A stretch of 64,000 nucleotides of DNA, from positions 5,310,946 to 5,374,945 of the forward strand of contig JAXIVH010000028.1 in assembly GCA_036785325.1 (NCBI GenBank), read 5' to 3'. Source of the stretch: Urophycis tenuis. Taxonomy: Eukaryota > Chordata > Actinopteri > Gadiformes > Phycidae. Below, piece after piece: positions 10,332 through 22,355 of this stretch (the first letter of the stretch is position 1; each line of letters starts with the position of its first letter). The notes under the pieces were generated by a model. That model made no database searches. It worked only from the letters and a program-made list of their open reading frames with translations, and was not told where the DNA came from. Made by a program: the position numbers and the translations under genes.

Positions 10332-13300
10332 GAAGGTATGTTTTTAGCTGCTGGGTAGACTTCAGTCAACCTGACGCAGTTTTGTCTGTGAGCAACCAAA
10401 TTGCTCGAAGAAGGGCTCATTTTAAGCGGGGAAATCTAAGGTTCCCAACGGCGTATGGCAAGATTATATTGAGTCATGGGTCGTTGAAATACTAAGCTAA
10501 TTAATTTCTGTTCTTTATTGAAAGATTGATCTTAATTGAAACGTTGAAGGTATGTTTTTAGCTGCTGGGTAGACTTCAGTCAACCTGACGCAGTTTTGTC
10601 TGTGAGCAACCAGACTGCTCGCGGATGGGCTCATTTTAAGCGGGGAAATCTAAGCTTTCAAACGGCGTATGGCAAGACTATATTGACTCATTGGTCGTTG
10701 AAATACTAAGCTAATTAATTTGTGATCTGTAAGGAAAGATTGATGTTAATTGAAACGTTGAAGGTATGTTTTTAGCTGCTGGGTAGACTTCAGTCAACCT
10801 GACACAGTTTTGTCTCTGAGCAACCAAATTGCTTGGGGATGGGCTCATTTTAAGCGGGGAAATCTAAGCTTTCCAACGGCGTATGGCAAGACTATATTGA
10901 CTCATGGGTCGTTGAAATACTAAGATAATTAATTTGTGTTCTGTAAGGAAAGATTGATGTTAATTGAAACGTTGAAGGTATGTTTTTAGCTGCTGGGTAG
11001 ACTTCACTCAACCTGACACAGTTTTGTCTGTGATCAACCAGACTGCTGGCGGATGGGCTCATTTTAAGCAGGGAAATCTAAGCTTTTCAACGGCGTATGG
11101 TAAGACTATATTCACCAAAGGGCCGTTGAAATACTAAGCTAATTAATTTGTGTTCTGTAAGGAAAGATTGATGTTAATTGAAACGTTAAAGGTATGTTTT
11201 TGGCTGCTGGGTAGACTTCATTCAACCTGACGCAGTTTAGTCTGTGATCAACCAGACTGCTCGCGGATGGGCTCATTTTAAGCGGGGAAATCTAAGCTTT
11301 CCAACGGCGTATGGCAAGACTATATTGACTCATGGGTCGTTGAAATACTAAGCTAATTAATTTGTGTTCTGTAAGGAAAGATTGATGTTAATTGAAACGT
11401 TGAAGGTATGTTTTTAGCTGCTGGGTAGACTTCAGTCAACCTGACACAGTTTAGTCTGTGAGCAACCAAATTGCTCGGGGATGGGCTCATTATAAGCGGG
11501 GAAATCTAAGCTTTCCAACGGCTTATGGCAAGACTATATTGACTCATGGGTCGTTGAAATACTAAGATAATTAATTTGTGTTCTGTAAGGAAAGATTGAT
11601 GTTAATTGAAACGTTGAAGGTATGTTTTTAGCTGCTGGGTAGACTTCACTCAACCTGACACAGTTTTGTCTGTGATCAACCAGACTGCTGGCGGATGGGC
11701 TCATTTTAAGCAGGGAAATCTAAGCTTTTCAACGGCGTATGGTAAGACTATATTCACCAAAGGGCCGTTGAAATACTAAGCTAATTAATTTGTGTTCTGT
11801 AAGGAAAGATTGATGTTAATTGAAACGTTAAAGGTATGTTTTTGGCTGCTGGGTAGACTTCATTCAACCTGACACAGTTTAGTCTGTGATCAACCAGACT
11901 GCTCGCGGATGGGCTCATTTTAAGCAGGGAAATCTAAGCTTTCCAACGGCGTATGGCAAGACTATATTGACTCATGGGTCGTTGAAATACTAAGCTAATT
12001 AATTTGTGTTCTGTAAGGAAAGATTGATGTTAATTGAAACGTTGAAGGTATGTTTTTAGCTGCTGGGTAGACTTCAGTCAACCTGACACAGTTTAGTCTG
12101 TGAGCAACCAAATTGCTCGGGGATGGGCTCATTATAAGCGGGGAAATCTAAGCTTTTCAACGGCGTATGGTAAGACTATATTCACCAAAGGGCCGTTGAA
12201 ATACTAAGCTAATTAATTTGTGTTCTGTAAGGAAAGATTGATGTTAATTGAAACGTTAAAGGTATGTTTTTGGCTGCTGGGTAGACTTCATTCAACCTGA
12301 CACAGTTTAGTCTGTGATCAACCAGACTGCTCGCGGATGGGCTCATTTTAAGCAGGGAAATCTAAGCTTTCCAACGGCGTATGGCAAGACTATATTGACT
12401 CATGGGTCGTTGAAATACTAAGCTAATTAATTTGTGTTCTGTAAGGAAAGATTGATGTTAATTGAAACGTTGAAGGTATGTTTTTAGCTGCTGGGTAGAC
12501 TTCAGTCAACCTGACACAGTTTAGTCTGTGAGCAACCAAATTGCTCGGGGATGGGCTCATTATAAGCGGGGAAATCTAAGCTTTCCAACGGCGTATGGCA
12601 AGACTATATTCACCAAAGGGTCGTTGAAATACTTAGCTAATTAATTTGTGTTCTGTAAGGAAAGATTGATGTTAATTGAAACGTTGAAGGTATGTTTTTA
12701 GCTGCTGGGTAGACTTCGGTCAACCTGACGCAGTTTAGTCTGTGATCAACCAGACTGCTCGCGGATGGGCTCATTTTAAGCGGGGAAATCTAAGCTTTCC
12801 AACGGCGTATGGCAAGACTATATTAACTCATGGGTCGTTGAAATACTAAGCTAATTAATTTGTGTTCTGTAAGGAAAGATTGATGTTAATTGAAACGTTG
12901 AAGGTATGTTTTTAGCTGCTGGGTAGACTTCAGTCAACCTGACGCAGTTTAGTCTGTCATCAACCAGACTGCTCGCGGATGGGCTCATTTTAAGCTCGGA
13001 AATCTAAGCTTTCCAACGGCGTATGGCAAGACTATATTGACTCATGGGTCGTTTAAATACTAAGCTAATTAATTTGTGTTCTGTAAGGAAAGATTGATGT
13101 TAATTGAAACGTTGAAGGTATGTCTTTAGCTGCTGTGTAGACTTCAGTCAACCTGACGCAGTTTTGTCTGTGAGCAAGCAGACTGCTCGCGGATGGGCTC
13201 ATTTTAAGCGGGGAAATCTAAGCTTTCCAACGGCGTATGGCAAGACTATATTGACTCATGGGTCGTTGAAATACTAAGATAATTAATTTGTGTTCTGTAA

Positions 13301-13521
13301 GGAAAGATTGATGTTAATTGAAACGTTGAAGGTATGTCTTTAGCTGCTGTGTAGACTTCAGTCAACCTGACGCAGATTTGTCTGTGAGCAACCAAATTGC
13401 TCGGAGATGGGCTCATTTTAAACGGGGAAATCTAAGCTTTCCAACGACGTATGGCATGACTATATTTGCCCATGGGTCGTTGAAATAATAAGCTGATTCA
13501 TGTGTGTTCTGTTGGCTGTGG
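10332..13521. repeat. 214-bp satellite array 4 (15 monomers)
   Basis: First monomer 10332, terminal monomer 13328, 14 x 214 apart. Monomers follow array 1 in order, including the private CTCGAAGAAGGGC start and CTTTCAAACGG. It has one copy of the CTTCGGTCAACC block where array 1 has two. It has two copies of a two-monomer block with CATTCAACCTGACACAG where array 1 has one. Confidence 0.96.
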
Positions 13522-13699
13522 AAAGAAAATAGCACACAAGTCATACCAAGTCACCTTTATTTTTCAGTGATAAACATTAATAAATAAACAGTATGGACAT
13601 TGTATAAACAGTTGTATAAAAAGTGTAAACGGTATGAACAGTGTTCTTATAAAAGATATCAATATCAATACTGATCACGTGTGTATTTTATATTTCCAG

Positions 13700-14203
13700 G
13701 TTATTTGTTGATGAGCCAGAGCCTGTGACTCCCACCAACCGGCCCGTTCAGCCCACTGCGTTGTCGTCCTCCACCCGGCCGAAGCCTCCTGCGCCCACCC
13801 GCCTCCAGCCGAGGCCTCCTGCTGCGTCAGCCTGTGGCCCGCCCGCCCCCTGTGTCGGCAGCACCCATACCGCTGGTCCTCCCCGCACAGCCACAGGCCC
13901 CCTCCGTCCTGCTTCGTGGGCCATCCTGCAGCTGTCTCTGCAGTCATCGTGTGTCAAAACCATTCAAACTTGTATATGGTAACATTTCAAAATGACACCA
14001 GCATAAATGAGGACCTTGCAATAGGTTGTGTGTTACATGACCCCCCTGGCATACAGCTGTATGTCTCTGTGAAGGTGGTTGTGAAGAACTGCATCCGGCT
14101 GAACAAGTACAAGTGCCGGTGAGGCAGCAACTCTCTCGAGGGGTTGCACGCCCACCTGGTTAACGCCATCCCTTCACAGCGATGTGGGATTATGCCGTTC
14201 CAA
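13700..14203 (+). pseudogene. Exon block copy 4 (TGA form)
   Basis: Same block with CAT at 14036 and TGA at 14120. Near-identical to copy 1, and it shares the interrupted CA segment downstream and the rare GGGATTATGCCG near the donor. Confidence 0.6.
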
Positions 14204-14514
14204 GTAAGTGATTGAAACACACACACACACAAACACACATACACACACACAAACACACACACACGCGCATATATACACACACACACACGCATATATACAC
14301 ACACATATATATATATACTTAAACATAGCTGACCCTTTTTTTCCCCCTTCTCGGGGATTATGCTCCCAGTTTTGATCTCGGACGTCTGGTCACTTATAGC
14401 ATATAATAATATTCTATTACTGTTAAGCCAACTATGAATAATAAAACAGGCCAAAACATGTGTCCTTTATCATAGCTACACGTGTTACAAAAAAAACGCG
14501 TGAATTGAAAAGTT
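14204..14514. repeat. Intron-like microsatellite segment, interrupted-CA variant
   Basis: 311 bases, with the same AAACACACATAC interruption as the segment at 4413. The later part has CATGTGTCC and CGTGTTAC, unlike 4413-4723. Confidence 0.9.
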
Positions 14515-15778
14515 GAAGGTATGTTTTTAGCTGCTGGGTAGACTTCAGTCAACCTGACGCAGTTTTGTCTGTGAGCAACCAAATTGCTCGGGGATGGGCT
14601 CATTTTAAGCGGGGAAATCTAAGGTTCCCAACGGCGTATGGCAAGACTATATTGACTCATTGGTCGTTGAAATACTAAGCTAATTAATTTGTGATCTGTA
14701 AGGAAAGATTGATGTTAATTGAAACGTTGAAGGTATGTTTTTAGCTGCTGGGTAGACTTCAGTCAACCTGACACAGTTTTGTCTCTGAGCAACCAAATTG
14801 CTTGGGGATGGGCTCATTATAAGCGGGGAAATCTAAGCTTTTCAACGGCGTATGGCAAGACTATATACACCAAAGGGCCTTTGAAATACTAAGCTAATTA
14901 ATTTGTGTTCTGTAAGGAAAGATTGATGTTAATTGAAACGTTAAAGGTATGTTTTTAGCTGCTGGGTAGACTTCATTCAACCTGACGCAGTTTAGTCTGT
15001 GATCAACCAGACTGCTCGCGGATGGGCTCATTTTAAGCGGGGAAATCTAAGCTTTCCAACCGCCTATGGCAAGACTATATTGACTCATGGGTCATTGAAA
15101 TACTAAGCTAATTAATTTGTGTTCTGTAAGGAAAGATTGATGTTAATTGAAACGTTGAAGGTATGTTTTTAGCTGCTGGGTAGACTTCAGTCAACCTGAC
15201 GCAGTTTAGTCTGTGATCAACCAGACTGCTCGCGGATGGGCTCATTTTAAGCGGGGAAATCTAAGCTTTCCAACGGCGTATGGCAAGAGTATATTGACTC
15301 ATGGGTCGTTGAAATACTAAGCTAATTAATTTGTGTTCTGTAAGGAAAGATTGATGTTAATTGAAACGTTGAAGGTATGTTTTTAGCTGCTGGGTAGACT
15401 TCAGTCAACCTGACGCAGTTTAGTCTGTGATCAACCAGACTGCTCGAGGATGGGCTCATTTTAAGCGGGGAAATCTAAGCTTTCCAACGGCGTATGGCAA
15501 GACTATATTCACTAAAGGGTCGTTGAAATACTAAGCTAATTAATTTGTGTTCTGTAAGGAAAGATTGATGTTAATTGAAACGTTGAAGGTATGTCTTTAG
15601 CTGCTGTGTAGACTTCAGTCAACCTGACGCAGATTTGTCTGTGAGCAACCAAATTGCTCGGAGATGGGCTCATTTTAAACGGGGAAATCTAAGCTTTCCA
15701 ACGACGTATGGCATGACTATATTTGCCCATGGGTCGTCGAAATAATAAGCTGATTCATGTGTGTTCTGTTGGCTGTGG
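14515..15778. repeat. 214-bp satellite array 5 (6 monomers)
   Basis: First monomer 14515, terminal monomer 15585, 5 x 214 apart. Private variants include CTATATACACC near 14861 and CAACCGCCTATGG near 15057. This array has no partner in 4413-9476: it is the macro-unit missing from the first large duplicate block. Confidence 0.96.
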
Positions 15779-15956
15779 AAAGAAAATAGCACACAAGTCA
15801 TACCAAGTCACCTTTATTTTTCAGTGATAAACATTAATAAATAAACAGTATGGACATTGTATAAACAGTTGTATAAAAAGTGTAAACGGTATGAACAGTG
15901 TTCTTATAAAAGATATCAATATCAATACTGATCACGTGTGTATTTTATATTTCCAG

Positions 15957-16460
15957 GTTATTTGTTGATGAGCCAGAGCCTGTGACTTCCACCAACCGGC
16001 CCGTTCAGCCCACTGCGTTGTCGTCCTCCACCCGGCCGAAGCCTCCTGCGCCCACCCGCCTCCAGCCGAGGCCTCCTGCTGCGTCAGCCTGTGGCCCGCC
16101 CGCCCCCTGTGTCGGCAGCACCCATACCGCTGGTCCTCCCCGCACAGCCACAGGCCCCCTCCGTCCTGCTTCGTGGGCCATCCTGCAGCTGTCTCTGCAG
16201 TCATCGTGTGTCAAAACCATTCAAACTTGTATATGGTAACATTTCAAAATGACACCAGCATAAATGAGGACCTTGCAATAGGTTGTGTGTTACATGACCC
16301 CCCTGGCATACAGCTGTATGTCTCTGTGAAGGTGGTTGTGAAGAACTGCATCCGGCTGAACAAGTACAAGTGCCGGTGAGGCAGCAACTCTCTCGAGGGG
16401 TTGCACGCCCACCTGGTTAACGCCATCCCTTCACAGCGATGTGGGATCATGCCGTTCCAA
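15957..16460 (+). pseudogene. Exon block copy 5 (TGA form)
   Basis: Same block with CAT at 16293 and TGA at 16377. A private C-to-T change (ACTTCCACC, Pro to Ser in the proline-rich frame) near 15987 distinguishes it. Confidence 0.6.
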
Positions 16461-16470
16461 GTAAGTGATT

Positions 16471-16517
<47 letters not shown>

Positions 16518-16765
16518 GCATATATACACACACACACACGCATATATACACACACATATATATATATACTTAAACATAGCTGACCCTTTTTTTCCCCCTT
16601 CTCGGGGATTATGCTCCCAGTTTTGATCTCGGACGTCTGGTCACTTATAGCATATAATAATATTCTATTACTGTTAAGCCAACTATGAATAATAAAACAG
16701 GCCAAAACATTTGTCCTTTATCATAGCTACACGTATTACAAAAAAAACGTGTGAATTGAAAAGTT
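16461..16765. repeat. Intron-like microsatellite segment of macro-unit 5
   Basis: 305 bases with an uninterrupted CA run and CATTTGTCC near 16707, the word shared with the end of the segment at 4413-4723. Confidence 0.88.
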
Positions 16766-18243
16766 GAAGGTATGTTTTTAGCTGCTGGGTAGACTTCAGT
16801 CAACCTGACGCAGTTTTGTCTGTGAGCAACCAAATTGCTCGGGGATGGGCTCATTTTAAGCGGGGAAATCTAAGGTTCCCAACGGCGTATGGCAAGATTA
16901 TATTCACCAATGGCCCGTTGAAATACTAAGCTAATTAATTTGTGTTCTGTAAGGAAAGATTGATGTCAATTGAAACGTTAAAGGTATGTTTTTAGCTGCT
17001 GGGTAGACTTCATTCAACCTGACGCAGTTTTGTCTGTGATCAACCAGACTGCTCGCGGATGGGCTCATTTTAAGCGGGGAAATCTAAGCTTTCTAACGGC
17101 GTATGGAAAGACTATATTGACTCATGGGTCGTTGAAATACTAAGCTAATTAATTTGTGTTCTGTAAGGAAAGATTGATGTTAATTGAAACGTTGAAGGTA
17201 TGTTTTTAGCTGCTGGGTAGACTTCAGTCAACCTGACGCAGTTTAGTCTGTGAGCAACCAAATTGCTCAGGGATGGGCTCATTATAAGCGGGGAAATCTA
17301 AGCTTTCCAACGGCGTATGGCAAGACTATATTCACCAAAGGGTCGTTGAAATACTAAGCTAATTAATTTGTGTTCTGTAAGGAAATATTGATGTTAATTG
17401 AAACGTTAAAGGTATGTTTTTAGCTGCTGGGTAGACTTCATTCAACCTGACGCAGTTTAGTCTGTTATCAACCAGACTGCTCGCGGATGGGCTCATTTTA
17501 AGCGGGGAAATCTAAGCTTTCCAACGGCGTATGGCAAGACTATATTGACTTATGGGTCATTGAAATACTAAGCTAATTAATTTGTGTTCTGTAAGGAAAG
17601 ATTGATGTTAATTGAAACGTTGAAGGTATGTTTTTAGCTGCTGGGTAGACTTCAGTCAACCTGACGCAGTTTAGTCTGTGATCAACCAGACTGCTCGCGG
17701 ATGGGCTCATTTTAAGCAGGGAAATCTAAGCTTTCCAACGGCGTATGGAAAGACTATATTGACTCATGGGTCGTTGAAATACTAAGCTAATTAATTTGTG
17801 TTCTGTAAGGAAAGATTGATGTTAATTGAAACGTTGAAGGTATGTTTTTAGCTGCTGGGTAGACTTCAGTCAACCTGACGCAGTTTAGTCTGTGATCAAC
17901 CAGACTGCTCGAGCATGGGCTCATTTTAAGCGGGGAAATCTAAGCTTTCCAACGGCGTATGGCAAGACTATATTAACTAAAGGGTCGTTGAAATACTAAG
18001 CTAATTAATTTGTGTTCTGTAAGGAAAGATTGATGTTAATTGAAACGTTGAAGGTATGTCTTTAGCTGCTGTGTAGACTTCAGTCAACCTGACGCAGATT
18101 TGTCTGTGAGCAACCAAATTGCTCGGAGATGGGCTCATTTTAAACGGGGAAATCTAAGCTTTCCAACGACGTATGGCATGACTATATTTGCCCATGGGTC
18201 GTCGAAATAATAAGCTGATTCATGTGTGTTCTGTTGGCTGTGG
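16766..18243. repeat. 214-bp satellite array 6 (7 monomers)
   Basis: First monomer 16766, terminal monomer 18050, 6 x 214 apart. It is the partner of array 2, with only scattered differences (for example GGAAATATTG near 17381). Confidence 0.96.
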
Positions 18244-18421
18244 AAAGAAAATAGCACACAAGTCATACCAAGTCACCTTTATTTTTCAGTGATAAACATT
18301 AATAAATAAACAGTATGGACATTGTATAAACAGTTGTATAAAAAGTGTAAACGGTATGAACAGTGTTCTTATAAAAGATATCAATATCAATACTGATCAC
18401 GTGTGTATTTTATATTTCCAG

Positions 18422-18925
18422 GTTATTTGTTGATGAGCCAGAGCCTGTGACTCCCACCAACCGGCCCGTTCAGCCCACTGCGTTGTCGTCCTCCACCCGG
18501 CCGAAGCCTCCTGCGCCCACCCGCCTCCAGCCGAGGCCTCCTGCTGCGTCAGCCTGTGGCCCGCCCGCCCCCTGTGTCGGCAGCACCCATACCGCTGGTC
18601 CTCCCCGCACAGCCACAGGCCCCCTCCGTCCTGCTTCGTGGGCCATCCTGCAGCTGTCTCTGCAGTCATCGTGTGTCAAAACCATTCAAACTTGTATATG
18701 GTAACATTTCAAAATGACACCAGCATAAATGAGGACCTTGCAATAGGTTGTGTGTTACATGACCCCCCTGGCATACAGCTGTATGTCTCTGTGAAGGTGG
18801 TTGTGAAGAACTGCATCCGGCTGAACAAGTACAAGTGCCGGTGAGGCAGCAACTCTCTCGAGGGGTTGCACGCCCACCTGGTTAACGCCATCCCTTCACA
18901 GCGATGTGGGATCATGCCGTTCCAA
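18422..18925 (+). pseudogene. Exon block copy 6 (TGA form)
   Basis: Same block with CAT at 18758 and TGA at 18842. It is the duplicate partner of copy 2 (offset 12,042). Confidence 0.6.
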
Positions 18926-18935
18926 GTAAGTGATT

Positions 18936-18970
<35 letters not shown>

Positions 18971-19218
18971 GCATATATACACACACACACACGCATATAT
19001 ACACACACATATATATATATACTTAAACATAGCTGACCCTTTTTTTCCCCCTTCTCGGGGATTATGCTCCCAGTTTTGATCTCGGACGTCTGGTCACTTA
19101 TAGCATATAATAATATTCTATTACTGTTAAGCCAACTATGAATAATAAAACAGGCCAAAACATGTGTCCTTTATCATAGCTACACGTATTACAAAAAAAA
19201 CGCGTGAATTGAAAAGTT
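18926..19218. repeat. Intron-like microsatellite segment of macro-unit 6
   Basis: 293 bases with a short CA run and standard layout; duplicate of 6884-7178. Confidence 0.88.
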
Positions 19219-21338
19219 GAAGGTATGTTTTTAGCTGCTGGGTAGACTTCAGTCAACCTGACGCAGTTTTGTCTGTGAGCAAGCAGACTGCTCGCGGATG
19301 GGCTCATTTTAAGCGGGGAAATCTAAGCTTTCCAACGGCGTATGGCAAGACTATATTGACTCATGGGTCGTTGAAATACTAAGCTAATTAATTTGTGTTC
19401 TGTAAGGAAAGATTGATGTTAATTGAAACGTTGAAGGTATGTTTTTAGCTGCTGGGTAGACTTCAGTCAACCTGACGCAGTTTAGTCTGTGAGCAACCAA
19501 ATTGCTCAGGGATGGGCTCATTATAAACGGGGAAATCTAAGCTTTCCAACGGCGTATGGCAAGACTATATTCACCAAAGGGTCGTTGAAATACTAAGCTA
19601 ATTAATTTGTGTTCTGTAAGGAAAGATTGATGTTAATTGAAACGTTAAAGGTATGTTTTTAGCTGCTGGGTAGACTTCATTCAACCTGAAGCAGTTTAGT
19701 CTGTGATCAACCAGACTGCTCGCGGATGGGCTCATTTTAAGCGGGGAAATCTAAGCTTTCCAACGGCTTATGGCAAGACTATATTGACTCATGGGTCATT
19801 GAAATACTAAGCTAATTAATTTGTGTTCTGTAAGGAAAGATTGATGTTAATTGAAACGTTGAAGGTATGTTTTTAGCTGCTGGGTAGACTTCAGTCAACC
19901 TGACGCAGTTTAGTCTGTGATCAACCAGACTGCTCGCGGATGGGCTCATTTTAAGCGGGGAAATCTAAGCTTTCCAACGGCGTATGGCAAGACTATATCG
20001 ACTCATGGGTCGTTGAAATACTAAGCTAATTAATTTGTGTTCTGTAAGGAAAGATTGATGTTAATTGAAACGTTGAAGGTATGTTTTTAGCTGCTGGGTA
20101 GACTTCAGTCAACCTGACGCAGTTTAGTCTGTGATCAACCAGACTGCTCGCGGATGGGCTCATTTTAAGCGGGGAAATCTAAGCTTTCCAACGGCGTATG
20201 GCAAGACTATATTGACTCATGGGTCGTTTAAATACTAAGCTAATTAATTTGTGTTCTGTAAGGAAAGATTGATGTTAATTGAAACGTTGAAGGTATGTCT
20301 TTAGCTGCTGTGTAGACTTCAGTCAACCTGACGCAGATTTGTCTGTGAGCAACCAAATTGCTCGGGGATGGGTTCATTATAAGCGGGGAAATCTAAGCTT
20401 TCCAACGGCGTATGGCAAGACTATATTCACCAAAGGGCCGTTGAAATACTAAGCTAATTAATTTGTGTTCTGTAAGGAAAGATTGATGTTAATTGAAACG
20501 TTGAAGGTATGTTTTTAGCTGCTGGGTAGACTTCATTCAACCTGACGCAGTTTAGTCTGTGATCAACCAGACTGCTGGCGGATGGGCTCATTTTAAGTGG
20601 GGAAATCTAAGCTTTTCAACGGCGTATGGCAAGACTATATTCACCAAAGGGCCTTTGAAATACTAAGCTAATTAATTTGTGTTCTGTAAGGAAAGATTGA
20701 TGTTAATTGAAACGTTAAAGGTATGTTTTTAGCTGCTGGGTAGACTTCAGTCAACCTGACGCAGTTTAGTCTGTGATCAACCAGACTGCTCGCGGATGGG
20801 CTCATTTTAAGCGGGGAAATCTAAGCTTTCCAACGGCGTATGGCAAGACTATATTGACTCATGGGTCGTTGAAATACTAAGCTAATTAATTTGTGTTCTG
20901 TAAGGAAAGATTGATGTTAATTGAAACGTTGAAGGTATGTTTTTAGCTGCTGGGTAGACTTCAGTCAACCTGACGCAGTTTAGTCTGTGATCAACCAGAC
21001 TGCTCGCGGATGGGCTCATTTTAAGCGGGGAAATCTAAGCTTTCCAACGGCGTATGGCAAGACTATATTCACTAAAGGGTCGTTGAAATACTAAGCTAAT
21101 TAATTTGTGTTCTGTAAGGAAAGATTGATGTTAATTGAAACGTTGAAGGTATGTCTTTAGCTGCTGTGTAGACTTCAGTCAACCTGACGCAGATTTGTCT
21201 GTGAGCAACCAAATTGCTCGGAGATGGGCTCATTTTAAACGGGGAAATCTAAGCTTCCCAACGACGTATGGCATGACTATATTTGCCCATGGGTCGTCGA
21301 AATAATAAGCTGATTCATGTGTGTTCTGTTGGCTGTGG
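19219..21338. repeat. 214-bp satellite array 7 (10 monomers)
   Basis: First monomer 19219, terminal monomer 21145, 9 x 214 apart. Partner of array 3 at an offset of about 12,040, sharing all private variants apart from single bases. Confidence 0.96.
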
Positions 21339-21516
21339 AAAGAAAATAGCACACAAGTCATACCAAGTCACCTTTATTTTTCAGTGATAAACATTAATAA
21401 ATAAACAGTATGGACATTGTATAAACAGTTGTATAAAAAGTGTAAACGGTATGAACAGTGTTCTTATAAAAGATATCAATATCAATACTGATCACGTGTG
21501 TATTTTATATTTCCAG

Positions 21517-22020
21517 GTTATTTGTTGATGAGCCAGAGCCTGTGACTCCCACCAACCGGCCCGTTCAGCCCACTGCGTTGTCGTCCTCCACCCGGCCGAA
21601 GCCTCCTGCGCCCACCCGCCTCCAGCCGAGGCCTCCTGCTGCATCAGCCTGTGGCCCGCCCGCCCCCTGTGTCGGCAGCACCCATACCGCTGGTCCTCCC
21701 CGCACAGCCACAGGCCCCCTCCGTCCTGCTTCGTGGGCCATCCTGCAGCTGTCTCTGCAGTCATCGTGTGTCAAAACCATTCAAACTTGTATATGGTAAC
21801 ATTTCAAAATGACACCAGCATAAATGAGGACCTTGCAATAGGTTGTGTGTTACAGGACCCCCCTGGCATACAGCTGTATGTCTCTGTGAAGGTGGTTGTG
21901 AAGAACTGCATCCGGCTGAACAAGTACAAGTGCCGGCGAGGCAGCAACTCTCTCGAGGGGTTGCACGCCCACCTGGTTAACGCCATCCCTTCACAGCGAT
22001 ATGGGATCATGCCGTTCCAA
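21517..22020 (+). CDS. Exon block copy 7, candidate transposase-derived exon (open form)
   Basis: Open-form copy: CAG at 21853 and CGA at 21937, with GCATCA and GATATGGG. The second-half frame is open from 21532 to the donor. It is the duplicate partner of copy 3 (offset 12,040) and has the same unresolved frame conflict in its first half. Coding status is uncertain. Confidence 0.35.
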
Positions 22021-22038
22021 GTAAGTGATTAAAACACA

Positions 22039-22093
<55 letters not shown>

Positions 22094-22355
22094 GCGCGCG
22101 CGCATATATACACACACACACACACACTCGCATATATACACACACATATATATATATACTTAAACATAGCTGACCCTTTTTTTCCCCCTTCTCGGGGATT
22201 ATGCTCCCAGTTTTGATCTCGGACGTCTGGTCACTTATAGCATATAATAATATTCTATTACTGTTAAGCCAACTATGAATAATAAAACAGGCCAAAACAT
22301 GTGTCCTTTATCATAGCTACACGTATTACAAAAAAAACGCGTGAATTGAAAAGTT
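22021..22355. repeat. Intron-like microsatellite segment of macro-unit 7
   Basis: 335 bases. The CA run begins with AAACAC and is followed by CGCGCGCGCGC, as after copy 3, but with fewer CA steps. Confidence 0.9.
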
